The notes beneath the pieces were generated by a model. That model did no database searches, was not told the origin of the DNA, and saw nothing but the letters and a program-made list of their open reading frames with translations. The translations under genes were made by a program, and so were the position numbers. Below, piece by piece: positions 1 to 11,564 of a stretch of DNA of 64,000 nucleotides. The stretch's first letter is position 1. Every line of letters starts with the position of its first letter. Source of the DNA: Vermamoeba vermiformis (taxonomy: Eukaryota; Tubulinea; Echinamoebida); the NCBI GenBank assembly GCA_045837725.1, contig JBEWZL010000184.1, positions 372,001 to 436,000 on the forward strand. The letters run 5' to 3'.

Positions 1-1455
1 CAAGGTCTGTTCTTTGACGTACCATCGATCGGCACTCATAATCTATTACCATATTTAGCAACGTCTTTAGGAACGTCTGTCAAGCGCAAACTTACGTCAA
101 AACCGGTGAGTCGCTCGGTAACTTCGAGCATTTTGTTAAAGTTCTCTTGCAAGGCCGTTGATTTGTTAATGCTGTCAGCCACGTGCTTGACTTTTTCGAT
201 CGTAGCTTCAATCTCAGGATAATCTGGGTGCGTCTTGGGTGTGTTTCTGAGAATTTCCTAACGGGCAAGTTGCGAGGTCAGTACTGCTAAGAAGAATAAC
301 CATATATGGCTCATATTCTATATATAGTATGTGCCCGACACCTACTTGGAATAGCAGTGGGTATTTGCATAATCGTTGCACAGGCTTGATCAGATAATCT
401 TTCAAAAATAGACCGTTGACTTCAGGCAATGCTGATTGTTTCTAACAATAGTAATAGCGGATTAATACGTTGTACTATTAACATAACCTTATTTGGAATC
501 GATTGTACGTACCTCTAAGAACTGGCCGAATTCACGATATTTCTTTGCGCATCGAATTACTGAGTCGACTGCATTTTTGTGGTTTTGACAGTAAATAGTG
601 TACATCTTTAAGAAATCGGCCTAGTATAAATATTATTAATAAATAACTCGCGGTTTGAGGAAAGATTTTGTTTTGAGGATCTGCTGATCAGGACAGTTTA
701 CCAATCGATAAAAGACTGTGCCGACGCGTGAAGCACCAGCCAACTCTCCTCGTCCTAAGGACTTGCGTAGTGCTATATATAACTTCTCGTTGAATCCAAG
801 AATAGCCTCGACGTTCTAATATTTTGAGGTTAATTTCCGTCAGTTAAGATATTACTAGATTTTTCAAGATTCATCAAATATAGCGGTCTTATTTGCTCGA
901 AATCGTATAAAAATAATAATCATTCGTATTTACCGAGAAAATATTGTTGATTTCATCGGGTGGAATGAGTTGGTCGTTGTCTTCAATGGATTTACGAACT
1001 GGAGTCAAGAAAGTCTAGGAGAAGGGTTAATAAATGCGTGTTATATGTATTTATGATCATATTATGCGATTAAGTGTTGCGAATTGGCCATCAATTTAGA
1101 AGCAATTTAAAAATTGACGCAACAAAATGAATTTCATGAAGTCGCTTAGATCCGCTAAGATACTTACAGCAACGAGTGTTTTCAAGTCATTGACATAGCC
1201 CCACTCGGTAGCTAATAACTCTTGAATAATTTGAAATCGTTTTTCATACATTTTCTGATCCTCGGGAGTGCAGTTTTGCAAAAGTCGTTCAAGCTCTTCT
1301 TGCACGAGTTGAGACTCCGTCTTCGCTCCATCAGGTAGAGGAGCCCCAATAGTAGGTGCTGCGGGAATAGGGGTCGATAATTCTTCCGCTGATAATGATT
1401 TTGGTTCGTCTGCCATCTCGTTTTGATCGGATCCTGAGTGCTGTTCTGGAAGCAA
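1..1455 (-). CDS. RhoGEF (DH domain), 3' part outside the window
   Basis: The product should be a guanine-nucleotide exchange factor for Rho/Rac GTPases. The Dbl-homology domain is spread over several short exons read right to left. The first coding exon (about 1165-1455) has an acidic, Pro-rich leader and then helix 1 (IIQELLATEWGYVNDLKTL). Later exons give the linker FLTPVRKSIEDN (about 1010), FNEKLYIALRKSLGRGE (about 800), KMYTIYCQNHKN (about 600) and the hallmark third conserved region LIKPVQRLCKYPLLFQ (about 340-400). Exon ends have clear donors, for example GTAAGT at about 1165. The start may be Met at 1455 or 1416. An upstream non-coding exon is possible, because a GTAAGT donor lies at about 1800. 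No PH domain is visible before the left edge, where the gene continues. Family is firm; exon borders are approximate. Confidence 0.85.
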
Positions 1456-2231
1456 TTTCGAAATTTAATAATTGTAAAATTTATACTATTATCGTATATA
1501 TTTATAATAACGAAGTAACGACTGCTTAATACTGTGCTAAATAAAGTACAGCAATTTGGAATTTAGATCTTGATTGTGTATCAGTCAAGTGCATTTAAAT
1601 TTGTTATATATGATAATACATGTTCATAACATGTATAATTTAAGAATAGCTCTGTCTACTGAATGATTAGGGTCAACATCCAAATATTTAAATTTCTAAT
1701 TTCGTCTGGTAAAATTCCATTTGCACAAAATTAATCAGAAAAAATCCTAAAATCAATACTCTAATATGAATTTACAAGTTATTTCCTTTACGTGTGTACT
1801 TACTGAATGCGGTTAATTAACGGTAGCAAAATCCAAACAATTATTCCTCAGACAACAGAGCCAGTCGACAGTACAATAAACCCGTCTAAAATAATACGGA
1901 GGGTTATGTTCTTCAGGTCCTTCTCGAATGTAATTGACCGAGGGAACGGTGAAATTGTTTTATCTCCCGCGCGAGATTATTCAAGACGAATAAAATTTAA
2001 CTTGTCGTACAGCACCTCATCAATCAAGTGCCTTGACAGGCACAAAAGGCAAGAGTATAAACATATATTGATATGATAGAGTTGGGAGGATTCCGCTCAG
2101 GGCTTGTTACGAAACTAAATTTGATCGGACACGGAGTGCGAAAATTTTTATTACGGCAATATTAGACCACAAATAGTATATTTGCTTATTAGTTGTAGTT
2201 TATATACCTGCATTTGACCGTACGTGCTAAG
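1456..2231. other. intergenic / possible 5' UTR of the RhoGEF gene
   Basis: This is AT-rich sequence between divergent genes. An open frame on the plus strand at 1807-2076 has no recognisable protein features and looks like chance. A minus-strand donor (GTAAGTACACAC) at about 1790-1802 could end an upstream untranslated exon of the RhoGEF gene. Nothing else is supported. Confidence 0.4.
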
Positions 2232-2849
2232 ATGGAAGAATACACAGATCCAAAAGACAAAAAATCAATAGAGAAATATTGGTACGCCTTACGAGCTTAT
2301 ATTAAGGCTAAATAATTGCCTTTATTTCATATTTCGTGTAAATGAGTAAATTTGTTCGATACAAACCGGATCTAAGTCGTGGAAAATTAGGTGCTCGGAA
2401 TGTAAAAACAGCAAAATTGTACCAACAATACCCATGTATGCACCTTATACCATTAAGGTATACCTTAAAATATTACAATTAACCGCAATTTTCTAATTTT
2501 TTTGTTGATATTTTTTAGGGACTTCAACCAGATGTAACGTATTATTATTGCACGTGCGGTCGTAGTAAAGGACAACCGTGGTGCGACCATGCGTGCGATA
2601 GCCATGTTGACGAAGAAGGCATTCCTTACTTCAGGCCTTTGCCCTTCAAACTGAAAAAGGTACGCAGATCCGTCCTTGAGTCTCCGCTCTAATCTCCTGA
2701 TTACATTTCAGCCACAATCCATTCATTTGATTTGCGGGTGTAGATATTCAAGCCACGTACCGTTCTGCGACGGCACGCACGGCATTATGGAACCGAATCC
2801 AACTAAGCCACCGTGTCAATGCGAAAAATCCAAAGACTTAGAGTGGTAA
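2232..2849 (+). CDS. CDGSH-type iron-sulfur protein with two motifs (CISD3-like)
   Basis: A small protein of about 126 residues joined from four exons. Exon 1 starts at ATG 2232 and ends at about 2281; exon 2 begins near 2391 with CSECKNSKIVP; exon 3 holds the first motif (YYYCTCGRSKGQPWCD); exon 4 holds the second (HLICGCRYSSHVPFCDGTH) and stops at TAA 2847-2849. Two CDGSH motifs in one chain match CISD3/MiNT, a monomeric mitochondrial 2Fe-2S protein; each motif normally binds a cluster through three Cys and one His. The second motif is canonical. In the first, the run after the Pro reads WCDHACDSH, so the usual Gly-X-His is replaced or shifted and the ligand position is occupied by Cys. Extra Cys pairs at the N-terminus (CSEC) and C-terminus (CQC) are unusual. 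No strong mitochondrial presequence is visible. Confidence 0.85.
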
Positions 2850-3027
2850 AATGTATTATATATCGATATCTTCGCTTCTTTTGTAAATACAACGCTGATT
2901 TGATTCGATAAAGTTTTATTTTTGGATTTCGATCGATCTTTGTCGCGTTGAATTCTACAAATACATGATGATTATAATACACTATATAACAAATCTACTC
3001 TAATGTTGTACAATGGAATTTCTAAAA

Positions 3028-5501
3028 TTACATAGTTGAGTGCACGGAGGTTTCGGGGCTTGCAACAGAAGAATTGCTGTGCACGTCGGTACATCCGCCG
3101 CAATACCACTGACCTAATTTCATCGATTAGTCTCATCGTTTGGATATAATGTATGGGTATCGGGTACTAACCTTCAGGAAGTGTTTGCAAAGGATTCTCT
3201 AAACAGAAGCAGTGGAAAGCGCGGTCACATCCGTCGCAGATCAGCGTTTGTTGGTCGTTGTTAGAGCTATTGCAGATTTCACAAAGCTTGCACTCTACGC
3301 ATCGCCATTTGTGAGGATCAATGTTTTTGATGGTCTGAATAATATATTAGTTAGCGGATTATTTCGTGATTTACTACGCTTGGATCCAACTGTTCCAAAA
3401 ATAGCAAAAAGTAGGAAATTAATTACGCAACGTACCTCACACGAGATATTTACACAAGTCGGATGCATAGCGTTGCAGCATTTATTGCAGATAAGCAGCG
3501 GTTCTTCCTGGCGAGCTAAATTGCAACATTGGTTAGTGCGGGCAAAGAATTTACGCGTTTCCCAACAGAAAGGGTGGATCTGTAATCCAGCGGAATGGAC
3601 TATTATAGCAATTATTTAGGCCGCGCAATACTTACTATCCGAGGATCTTCTACTGCGCAGGTTGATCTTTTCTTTTCTTGATTGCGATTGAGAAAGTCCG
3701 TCTTTGTACTTTTCAATGCTCATTCCTTGCTTTTGGCAGTGCAAGCAGACGGTATTGCTGTTCTTTCTGCGCATTTTCTTCAACTGAAAATAGAACTTGG
3801 TTAGTCAAGCTAAACTGGGCAATAAATCGAATATAAAAGAAGCAAATTTATAGATTATCGATGTAACGACGTGTACACGTCGTGGTATCTAATCTACGCA
3901 CAGAAATCTCTTTTGTTAGGAAATTTAGATGTGCACGCCACAATAACAGCAACTTTAATTGTGTATGTGTTGTTTATGTATAAAGATACTTACGAAGTAG
4001 GTGCTTCCAACGTCGTTGTCGTCACATTTTCTTTTCTTTTGTTCAATCATCCGTTTCAGAAGTCGACGACGGGCATTGATAAACCTATTGTGCGTTAATT
4101 AATCTCCGTAAACTAACACGGTAATATAACACGTACCAATTGTTAATCTTGGAGAGGTCTAGACGTGTTTTAATGGCTAATTCTGTCTTCACTTCGTCGG
4201 AGGGGTACGGATTTGTTGCATTTTCATACAACCAAGCCTAAAAGTAGCATTCATGAATAAAAAATATCATATTAATGTTCCGTCGGGTGTTGATTACCTT
4301 TAGAATCATCGTCGACTGCTTTGGCAATGATCTGGTTGGGGTATTGGCGTTTTTGTCCTCGGTTTTAATGTAATCAAACGGATTTGGTTCTTCCTTGATC
4401 GTGGCAACTACCATTGGCTCTTGTTTAACCTCTACATATTGTTGAGGACGAGGCACGGCGACTTCCATGTGGTCTGAGCTTTCCTCATCCAAAACGAGTT
4501 GCAGGTCTAGCGGTGTCGACGGGACTTCTTGGACGGCAGGTGCTGGTTGCGGCATGTGATGGTAGACCGGCTGACCAAATACGTTGTGCATCACGTAGCC
4601 TTGAAACTGCGGCAGGTGAGCGAGATCAACATAGTTGGCCTCGGGGTGGTATACAGCTGCGTGATACTGTTGCATATGCTCGTAGTCGTTGATTATGTAT
4701 GAGGTCTCGTTGTTATACATAGCTGGCTGGTTGTTCTAATGGAGTCAATTTCAAAAATAAAAATAATTAGTTTCGAGCACGTCATGTCATGTCAAAAAAG
4801 TCCGTGGGAATGGATGTGAATAGAGCTGGAAGGGGACAAGACCAAATATCGGAAACATTAACGAGATTATGATCACAATATTGGCGCGGTCAAATTGGCG
4901 ATAATAGCTGAATTTTTTCGAGTGTTTGTGTTCCACGCGAATCCAGTTCTTCATGCCTTTTATAGACACACAGAACCAGCAAGAATTATTTTTTATCACT
5001 TATTGTACCGTATTTATATGAGAAATGGTTATTATGTATAAATTTCGCCCCTCCAGGTTTTTATAACTTTGTTTTTGCAATGAAAAGTAGATGCCGAGAT
5101 GACACCGTTAAAATTAATCATATAATTACCTTGTTGTCTACAGGCGCCGAATAATTGTTGGTTTCGATGGTTCTGCTGGCTTGTAACATGTAATTGAACG
5201 TTCTTAAGTGCGACATCTCTTGCAACGTTGGTCTTGTTCTACCTCGTTTATATTGATTATCCTTGTTGCGTTCCACGTTTGCAAACAGCTGTGGTATACT
5301 AGCTTTACGGGAGATATTAATTAAAGGAATATTGGTGGGGTATATTTGCTTCGTTGAGATGGAGCTTTTCGTTCTTATCTTCTCTATTGCCTGCCGTCGC
5401 AAATTTGAATCTTGGTGTTGTAGTTTACCTCCTACTAGTCGAGTTTGAATTGACAGTGACGAAATTGAAAAGAAAAAGGCACAAAGAGGGCACAACGTCA
5501 A
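3028..5501 (-). CDS. TALE homeodomain protein fused to a DPF-type double PHD finger
   Basis: A predicted transcription or chromatin regulator. Exons at 5130-5501, 4298-4735, 4137-4237 and about 3997-4088 join in phase to a Gln/Tyr/His-rich N-terminus and then a TALE homeodomain: LPKQSTMILKAWLYEN, NPYPSDEVK (the three-residue loop), and helix 3 INNWFINARRRLLKRM. The next intron (GTAAGTATC donor; CTAAC branch site; CTATTTTCAG acceptor at about 3786) joins phase 0 to exons encoding CLHCQKQG, then LLICNKCCNAMHPTC (PHD1 core), WRCVECKLCEIC and LICDGCDRAFHCFCL, and GQWYCGGC (PHD2), ending at TAA 3028. This order and spacing match DPF2/KAT6 double PHD fingers, which read acylated histone H3. Three SUMO-like sites (VKQE, IKEE, IKTE) precede the homeodomain. 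The first zinc pair of PHD1 is unclear. The start at 5501 is tentative; two linked genes remain a less likely alternative. Confidence 0.8.
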
Positions 5502-5576
5502 GATCTGACAAGCGAGCTGAAATCTCGGTGTGGTGCAGGAGTTTGTTTCGGGCGTGGTCCGTTTAATTTAACTAAA

Positions 5577-5852
5577 ATGGCGCGACCTACACAAAGGGTG
5601 AATCACGGCGAAATTAACAGCATGGTGCATATGCTATGATTTTACTGTTTCGAAATTTATCGGCAAAAAGAAGATGCGGATTTCATCGAGCTCGAAGAAC
5701 GATTAGCTTCTATCGAAAAAGGTATTTATTCTTTCCGTTATCGATTTTAGCAAAATTGGTGCCTTATCATGGTTGCAAATCCCTTACGGCTTTGGTAACG
5801 AAAACAAATCCGTTCGGGACATGCGTGACCGTAATTAGGCAATAATAAATAG
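5577..5852 (+). CDS. small gene, unknown, possibly coiled
   Basis: An ATG at 5577 opens a short frame (MARPTQRVNHGEINSM). About 70 bases on, a different frame reads the charged helix-like segment RQKEDADFIELEERLASIEK, followed by a donor (GTATTT). A further splice could end in GNNK with a stop at 5850-5852, or in a basic tail ending near 5845. I could not find a clean acceptor linking the two parts, so the model is incomplete. It lies just upstream of the TALE gene's start in divergent orientation. I do not recognise the family. Confidence 0.3.
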
Positions 5853-5863
5853 ATATTTTGTAT

Positions 5864-7196
5864 TTACTTGGTCTTCTTCTTAGCAGCAACGCCATTGGCA
5901 GTGATACCATTGTCCTTGCCCTTTTCAGCGACACGGATACCGTTAGCAGATGCGCGCATAGACTGGATGGTCAAAGCCAAAGGAATGAACAACCAAGGCC
6001 AGTTAGAGCCCAAGTAGATCCAGTAGTACAAGAAAGTAGAGCCGTCCAAGTTGGGGCTACCTATAAACGTAAATCGCGTTTAGAGACGGAGTAAGCATTG
6101 CAAAAAAAAAATTCTGATCCCGCGCATCCGCATTGCGGTGTACGCAAGCCAACAGGGAGTATACAGTCGCGCCTTCATGCAAACAAATACATACCATAGA
6201 TCCATTCAGGAGCGAAAGTCATGTACAGACCGTACAATTCACCAACGCAGATCCTGGTTGGGCCAGAGATTAGACGTGACAACGTTAATACGGAGAAGAC
6301 GGCTCAAAACGGCCGGTATAGGACCGTGAGCGATAGTATCGTCGATTGGTACTTACAAGAATTGGATAGGATGTCTCCAAGGAGATTTCTTGAGGATCTG
6401 ATCGGCAACGGAGAACGCGGATTAGATACGTTCCGAAACAGTTACAGAGTTAACAACAAGCACTTACCAAGTACAAAATGAACCAGCAGAGAGGAGCTTC
6501 CATACCGACAGTAGCGCTAATTAAGCGATTGATTAGTATTTTGAAAAATCGTAACGGTCAAATAACTTTCGGGTCATTCATGATCCCACGGTTCGGTGAA
6601 CTTACACTTCCATACTGACAATACCAGGGTCGCTGTACAACCATCTGAAGTCAGACTTGCCATATTCAGTCCCTACGCAAATGATAGAAGGTTACATCTG
6701 GTCAGTAACAACAGTTTTTACGACGGATCTTGCCCGTTAGCAAGCCCGACAATTTTTATCGTGACAATACTCGCTAAAAATAATTACAAAAAATATGGAA
6801 TAATTATAATGATCATTGGTGAGTAATTTCGGATTTGAGATCACGCGATCCGTCAATTAAAAAAATCTTCTAAAAATGTTTGTACTTACAGACGCAAGTC
6901 ATAGCGCGAGGAAGGTCCGAAGTGGCAACACCACCAGTATAACGACCACGAAGAGAGGCAATCACGAAAGGTCCCTCGAAGAAGGTGTGGATACCTGCAT
7001 CGAACGCGAACCACCAGAAAATGAGGCGCTCGAGGAAGCGCAACTTGCGTGCAAATAAGAGAGTAAGGATAGTAGCTAAAAGGGCGACGCCAAAGAACTC
7101 GGCAATAGCGCACTGCATATTGTCAAAGTTCGGCTCGAACTTCTTAGCTGTATAAGTGAAGGGGATTTCGGGCACGGGACCAAAGTTATCCGACAT
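5864..7196 (-). CDS. EBP: emopamil-binding protein: sterol delta8-delta7 isomerase
   Basis: This enzyme moves the C8 double bond to C7 in sterol synthesis, in the ER membrane. Six exons join in phase. The first (6903-7196) has the N-terminus and two membrane helices with the family signature HTFFEGPFV. Then come WTEYGKSDFRWLYSD and IVSMEV (catalytic region), MEAPLCWFILYL, KSPWRHPIQFL, VGELYGLYMTFAPEWIYG and finally STFLYYWIYLGSNWPWLF with the last helix. The order and key acidic residues (His/Glu in helix 2, Glu in VSMEV, Glu in MEAP) follow the EXPERA-family isomerases. The protein ends KKTK, a di-lysine ER-retrieval signal of the KKXX type. The start at 7196 gives a normal-length N-terminus. 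Confidence 0.9.
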
Positions 7197-7380
7197 GGTT
7201 GATTGATATGTGCTCCTTTTGTTCGGTCAAACAAACAAAATCCCGTTCAATTCCTTTTTTTGTATTTTTCAGATGCGGCAGAATTTTTGGCCGAGATTTT
7301 TTGAACAGGGAAACTGACCCTCGGTACATTTTTATGACAATTTAACATAAATATATAAGCGAGGATATAACGAGAGGCCC
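7197..7380. promoter_or_regulatory. shared divergent promoter region of the EBP and PH-kinase genes
   Basis: Only 184 bases separate the two start codons. A TATA-like run (ATATATAAGC) lies about 30 bases before the plus-strand ATG at 7381. On the EBP side the sequence is T-rich with no clear box. Both genes must take their core promoters from this stretch. Confidence 0.35.
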
Positions 7381-10265
7381 ATGTCGAGCCTTCCTTCAAA
7401 CAAAAAGAGCTATGTAAGCGGACAGAATATTTTACCCCTGTGGAATTATCGAATTAATTAATACTCGTTTAGTTGCTTAGCTCTGAGGCTTGGGATATGC
7501 CCGACAGAGAGGGATATCTACAAAAGAAAGGTAGGAATGCTCAAATTTCTATTTTGCGCTTGGAATTTACGAACGGCTAAATCCAGATGGACAACGTTTT
7601 AATTGCTTCTCTGCTTTATTTTAGGCCATGTTCGAAGGAATTGGAAGTGGCGATGGTTCAGATTAAAAGGGCAGAACTTATTTTATTTTAGAAATAAGAC
7701 AGTAAGTCCTCGGCGAAATTGAAATCTGGATGTTGGTACAACAAATTTCGTTGCTCCAATTTTAGTTTAAATTAGTACCTCCATTCAAGTGTCCATATCA
7801 TTCGTCGTTATTGCTGCGAAATAATATTTAATATTTTGTAACGGTACATTTTTTTTCGGATTAGGAAAAGCGCCCCATAGCTGTAATCAGGCTCCATAAT
7901 TATACTATTCAGCTCGCAGCGAATACAGATAAACCGCACTCTTTTTCATTGAATACTAAGCCGAGTGTTAAAGAGCCCAAGAATTTCTTGATCTGTACGT
8001 TGGATGAAGAAGATAGAGAGGTAAGAAATAAATAATAGACTCGCGAATTTGTTGCATAACCACGCTATTATAGGAGTGGATGAAAGCTATTTCAGCAGCT
8101 ATTAAGTCAGATTCACGAGGACCTTCTAGCTCGTCGGGGAGTCCCGCGATCTACAATACGTTACGTTCTAAAGTAGGTACGCCACCTACGACTAGCAAAG
8201 CAGGAGGTCTGGCAAATTCAGGAGATTTATCAAACTCGGGAGACATTACTCCGAGTTCAGTCTCGAACGGATCTTCCCCGCTACTTATACGAACGAAAAC
8301 GCAATGGGAGAAGCGAACTCCAACTTCATTAGGCTCATCGCCGGTTATGGACAGCGCGATGAACAGCTTCCAACTTAAGGAGTCACAGGCCTTTATGAAC
8401 TTTGAAGAGAGTGACGATAGTTCCAGCGAAGGCGGGCTCAGTTGGCCCGAGGACAATCCCATAGAAAACAAGTCTTTTAAGCGATACGGATCACTTAGTG
8501 CACCAAACACGCCTACTACCAGTCCTGTTGGGTCGCCGAGGACGAACAATAACAACAATACTATGACGGGTTCGTTCTCTGCTGGTGTGCACCGTACTTT
8601 TAACGAAGAACAGAAGAAGGATCTGGCTAAAGAAGAGGGCACAGAAGAGATTGTAAAGAAGCTAAGAGGTACTTAGATAGCGTTTGAGTATATGAGTGCA
8701 AGATTAACGTATTTGTAGCGTTGTTAATATTGCCTGAAGATCCGCTCAAAATTTTCGATGTACAGTCAAAAGCAATCGGCAAAGGGTACGTTAAGGTGTT
8801 ATATAATGCATAACTAATCAATCAACCGCAGTGCTGTCGGAGAAGTGTTTTTCGCAACAAAAATTGATACTGGTCAACGAGTAGCGATTAAAAAGCTGCA
8901 AATTATGCGCAAAGGCAAGAACAGATTGTTTGTCATTTTGAACGAGGTGAACGTACTGGCACAATCACAGCACCCGAATATTATTCAATACGTTGGTACT
9001 TACGAATGCGGCGAAGAGCTGTGGGTACGTACACGATTTTGTACAAAATTCGGGATCTGGATCCCCACGCTATGAAGAGATACCGATCGTTGGCAAATGC
9101 TAATATTTGTACTATGTAAGGTTGCCATGGAATATATGGCCGGAGGTAGTTTATACGATATTGTCAAAGAATACGAGAAGATCAAGCTGAAAGAGGAGCA
9201 CATTGCTTACGTGCTGAAAGAGGTATTCAAACAACATGCTACTTACCTGACTTATAGTCTAATGCGTCATTGCTAGACTTGCAGTGGCTTGGCCTACATC
9301 CACGCCATGAAACGACTCCACCGCGATCTGAAAGTAGACAACGTGTTGCTGGGAAGACACGGCGAAATCAAATTAGGTAAAAATAGCAATTAAGTAATGG
9401 ATTTAATGATATTACAGGAGAATTACCGATTGTTGCTTTTGCTAATTTTGATTCGATTTCGCATTTGAGATCTCAAATGATTAATTAATCCATATTTAGC
9501 CGATTTCGGGGCTGCCGTTCAATTGACTTTTGACCGAATGAAGCGGAATACTATTGCTGGCACACCTTATTATATGGCTCCTGAGGTTATTCAGTACGTA
9601 GCTAAAAGTATTTCTAGTTTTTAGTACGAAAGTATTGAATTGCTATTTAGGGGTCAAGAATACGATGAACTCATTGATGTATGGTCGCTAGGCATTATGG
9701 GTGTAGAAATGGCTGGTAAGTCCGGATCTTTTGCCTTTTTAGGCAAATTCTAAATTTTTGTTTCTTTACTAAAGACGGCCAACCGCCATACTATGAGCTC
9801 GCACCAGACGAGGTAAGCATTTATATAATCATATTTAGATCGTTCTTAAATGTTTTCCGACTAATAATTCTTTTGAGGCTTTGGATGCGATAGCTAAATT
9901 TGGAGTCCCGGGTTTGACAAGTAATCGTCATTCACCCGAGTTCATAGATTTCATCAATAAGAGGTGCTTGCAATATAATTCAGCTTCTAGATTAACGACA
10001 AGTGAGCTATTAAAGGTACGTAACCCCAAATCCAAAAATCTTTTCGATTTCAACGAACAGAGCACATTTGAAGATTTATATAAGTAGATTTCCGGCGTTA
10101 GTTAAATTATATTCGATTCGGAATGATGTTAATTATGCTTTAACTTTTCAGCATCCGTTCTTGAAGAAGGCATGTACTGCTAAAGAATTCATCCAGTTTT
10201 TGAAAGGAAGCCATAGTCTAGGCAATTTTGATACCGATTCGGAAGGAAGTTGTATTATATTATAA
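7381..10265 (+). CDS. PH-domain STE20/PAK-like protein kinase with C-terminal CAAX box
   Basis: A Ser/Thr kinase predicted to act at membranes. Exon 1 (ATG 7381) splices in phase to a PH domain: [30 protein letters not shown] and, at its end, [13 protein letters not shown] Ser/Thr/Asn-rich linker of about 190 residues follows (8080-8670). The kinase domain starts near 8700: [10 protein letters not shown] (Gly loop), VAIKKLQ (catalytic Lys), [46 protein letters not shown] and [19 protein letters not shown]. The GTPYYMAPE activation segment is typical of the STE20 group. The chain ends EGSCIIL, a CAAX box with final Leu, which favours geranylgeranylation. PH plus STE20 kinase resembles fungal Cla4, but no CRIB motif is visible in the linker. 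The prenyl tail may replace Rho-GTPase targeting. Confidence 0.9.
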
Positions 10266-10373
10266 TTTAATAACGAAATATTTTCTATCCACGTAATACT
10301 AATAAAACTAAAAGAGTCAAAAAAAAAAGCTTACGTATATTTATCAGCGAGGCAAATTGATCAAAATGTTGAT

Positions 10374-11340
10374 TTAAATCTTGGAGATGAGCAGAGGGTC
10401 TTCTCTTGTTTGCTTGAAAAAGTTTTGAACTTCTTTGAAGTGGATGTGCTTCGCGTCTTCTAACAACTCGAAAATAATTGATTCGCTAGTCGAGACAACG
10501 GCGCCTGCTTGTCTCATTCGCTACATATATTCATTAATAATAGCATGAAATGAGCAAATAGTTAATTGTACGTACTTCGAAGGCAGTTGCTCGATCGAAT
10601 TGTCGCTGGCTGCTTACGCCATCGGCAGCAAGATACACATTATAGTCCCGCTCTATGAACGATGTCAGTATGCTGTAGGTGCATAGTACAACATATTATA
10701 ACATACCTCGTAAGCCTAACACCGTTTGTTGTACGCAGACATGAGCCTAAAGTGCGTGGTCAGCCAAGGACAAAAACGTTTTTCTGCGAATTTGTACCTC
10801 AATACCGAACAGCACGACGTTCTTAATGTTATTTCTACGCTTCATCTCGGCATCCAGCTCGTCAGTAAGCATAGAGAACTTCGTCTTTTCAACTTTGAAC
10901 GCGTTTGAGATGTCGATCTCGGGGACTGTCAATGCGATTAATTACGCGTAAAATAAATAATAATTATCATACCTGTCTTGCCAAGTGCTTTTGGATTCTG
11001 TTCAGAGACGAATACAGGAATATTGAGTACCTTGGCGCTACCAACCTTTGTTGTGCATTAGATTGTAATGGATGTATTTATATTATGTTACCATAATTTT
11101 AGCGACTTGAATAACGGATGGCATAGCGGTAATAACGCTTCGGAATCTATTTTCAAATTAAATCAGAAATAATTCAATAAAATATTCTGTAGTATCCTGA
11201 CATTGTATGAATGCGCCCTCAATGCTCCATATACACGAGAAATAATTTTAAAAATGATTAAACACCTACCTCTCTTGGATGTCGCAGAGGAAGAAAACAG
11301 TATTGTCAGCTCTCAACTTGTTAACAACCCTCGATGCCAT
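10374..11340 (-). CDS. isochorismatase-domain hydrolase (ISOC1/2-like)
   Basis: A cysteine-hydrolase-fold protein of unknown substrate. The start MASRVVNKLRADNTVFF at 11340 leads into LCDIQER, which contains the catalytic Asp. Later exons carry VPEIDISNAFKVEKTKFSM with the catalytic Lys, the strand KNVVLFGIE and, after a splice, AHVCVQQTVLGLR with the nucleophilic Cys. The C-terminus reads FERMRQAGAVVSTSES and ends LLISKI at TAA 10374. All three members of the Asp-Lys-Cys triad are present, so the enzyme is likely active. It is the eukaryotic ISOC type, found in mitochondria or cytosol elsewhere; no presequence is visible here. Confidence 0.85.
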
Positions 11341-11564
11341 TTTGACGCGAGAATGGATAATATTTGTCGACAATCTTATGTTAAGCTACAAATCAAGCAA
11401 TAAGATCTAACAAGAAGGAAGGCGTTTTTGGTTTGACCGTCAAAAGAAATTTCAAACGAGTTCGAGAAATAAGCTATTTATAGTCTAATTACAATATAGC
11501 GATACATACAAAAGGTTTGTACACAGAAGCGTGGCGCTTCGAATGAGGACTGGTCGGATCCTAC

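Noticed and set aside
1807-2076. 89-codon plus-strand frame
   Set aside because: No domain-like features, and it overlaps the likely upstream exon region of the minus-strand RhoGEF gene.
3212-3619. 135-codon plus-strand frame
   Set aside because: Antisense to the PHD-finger exons; its composition follows from the coding strand opposite.
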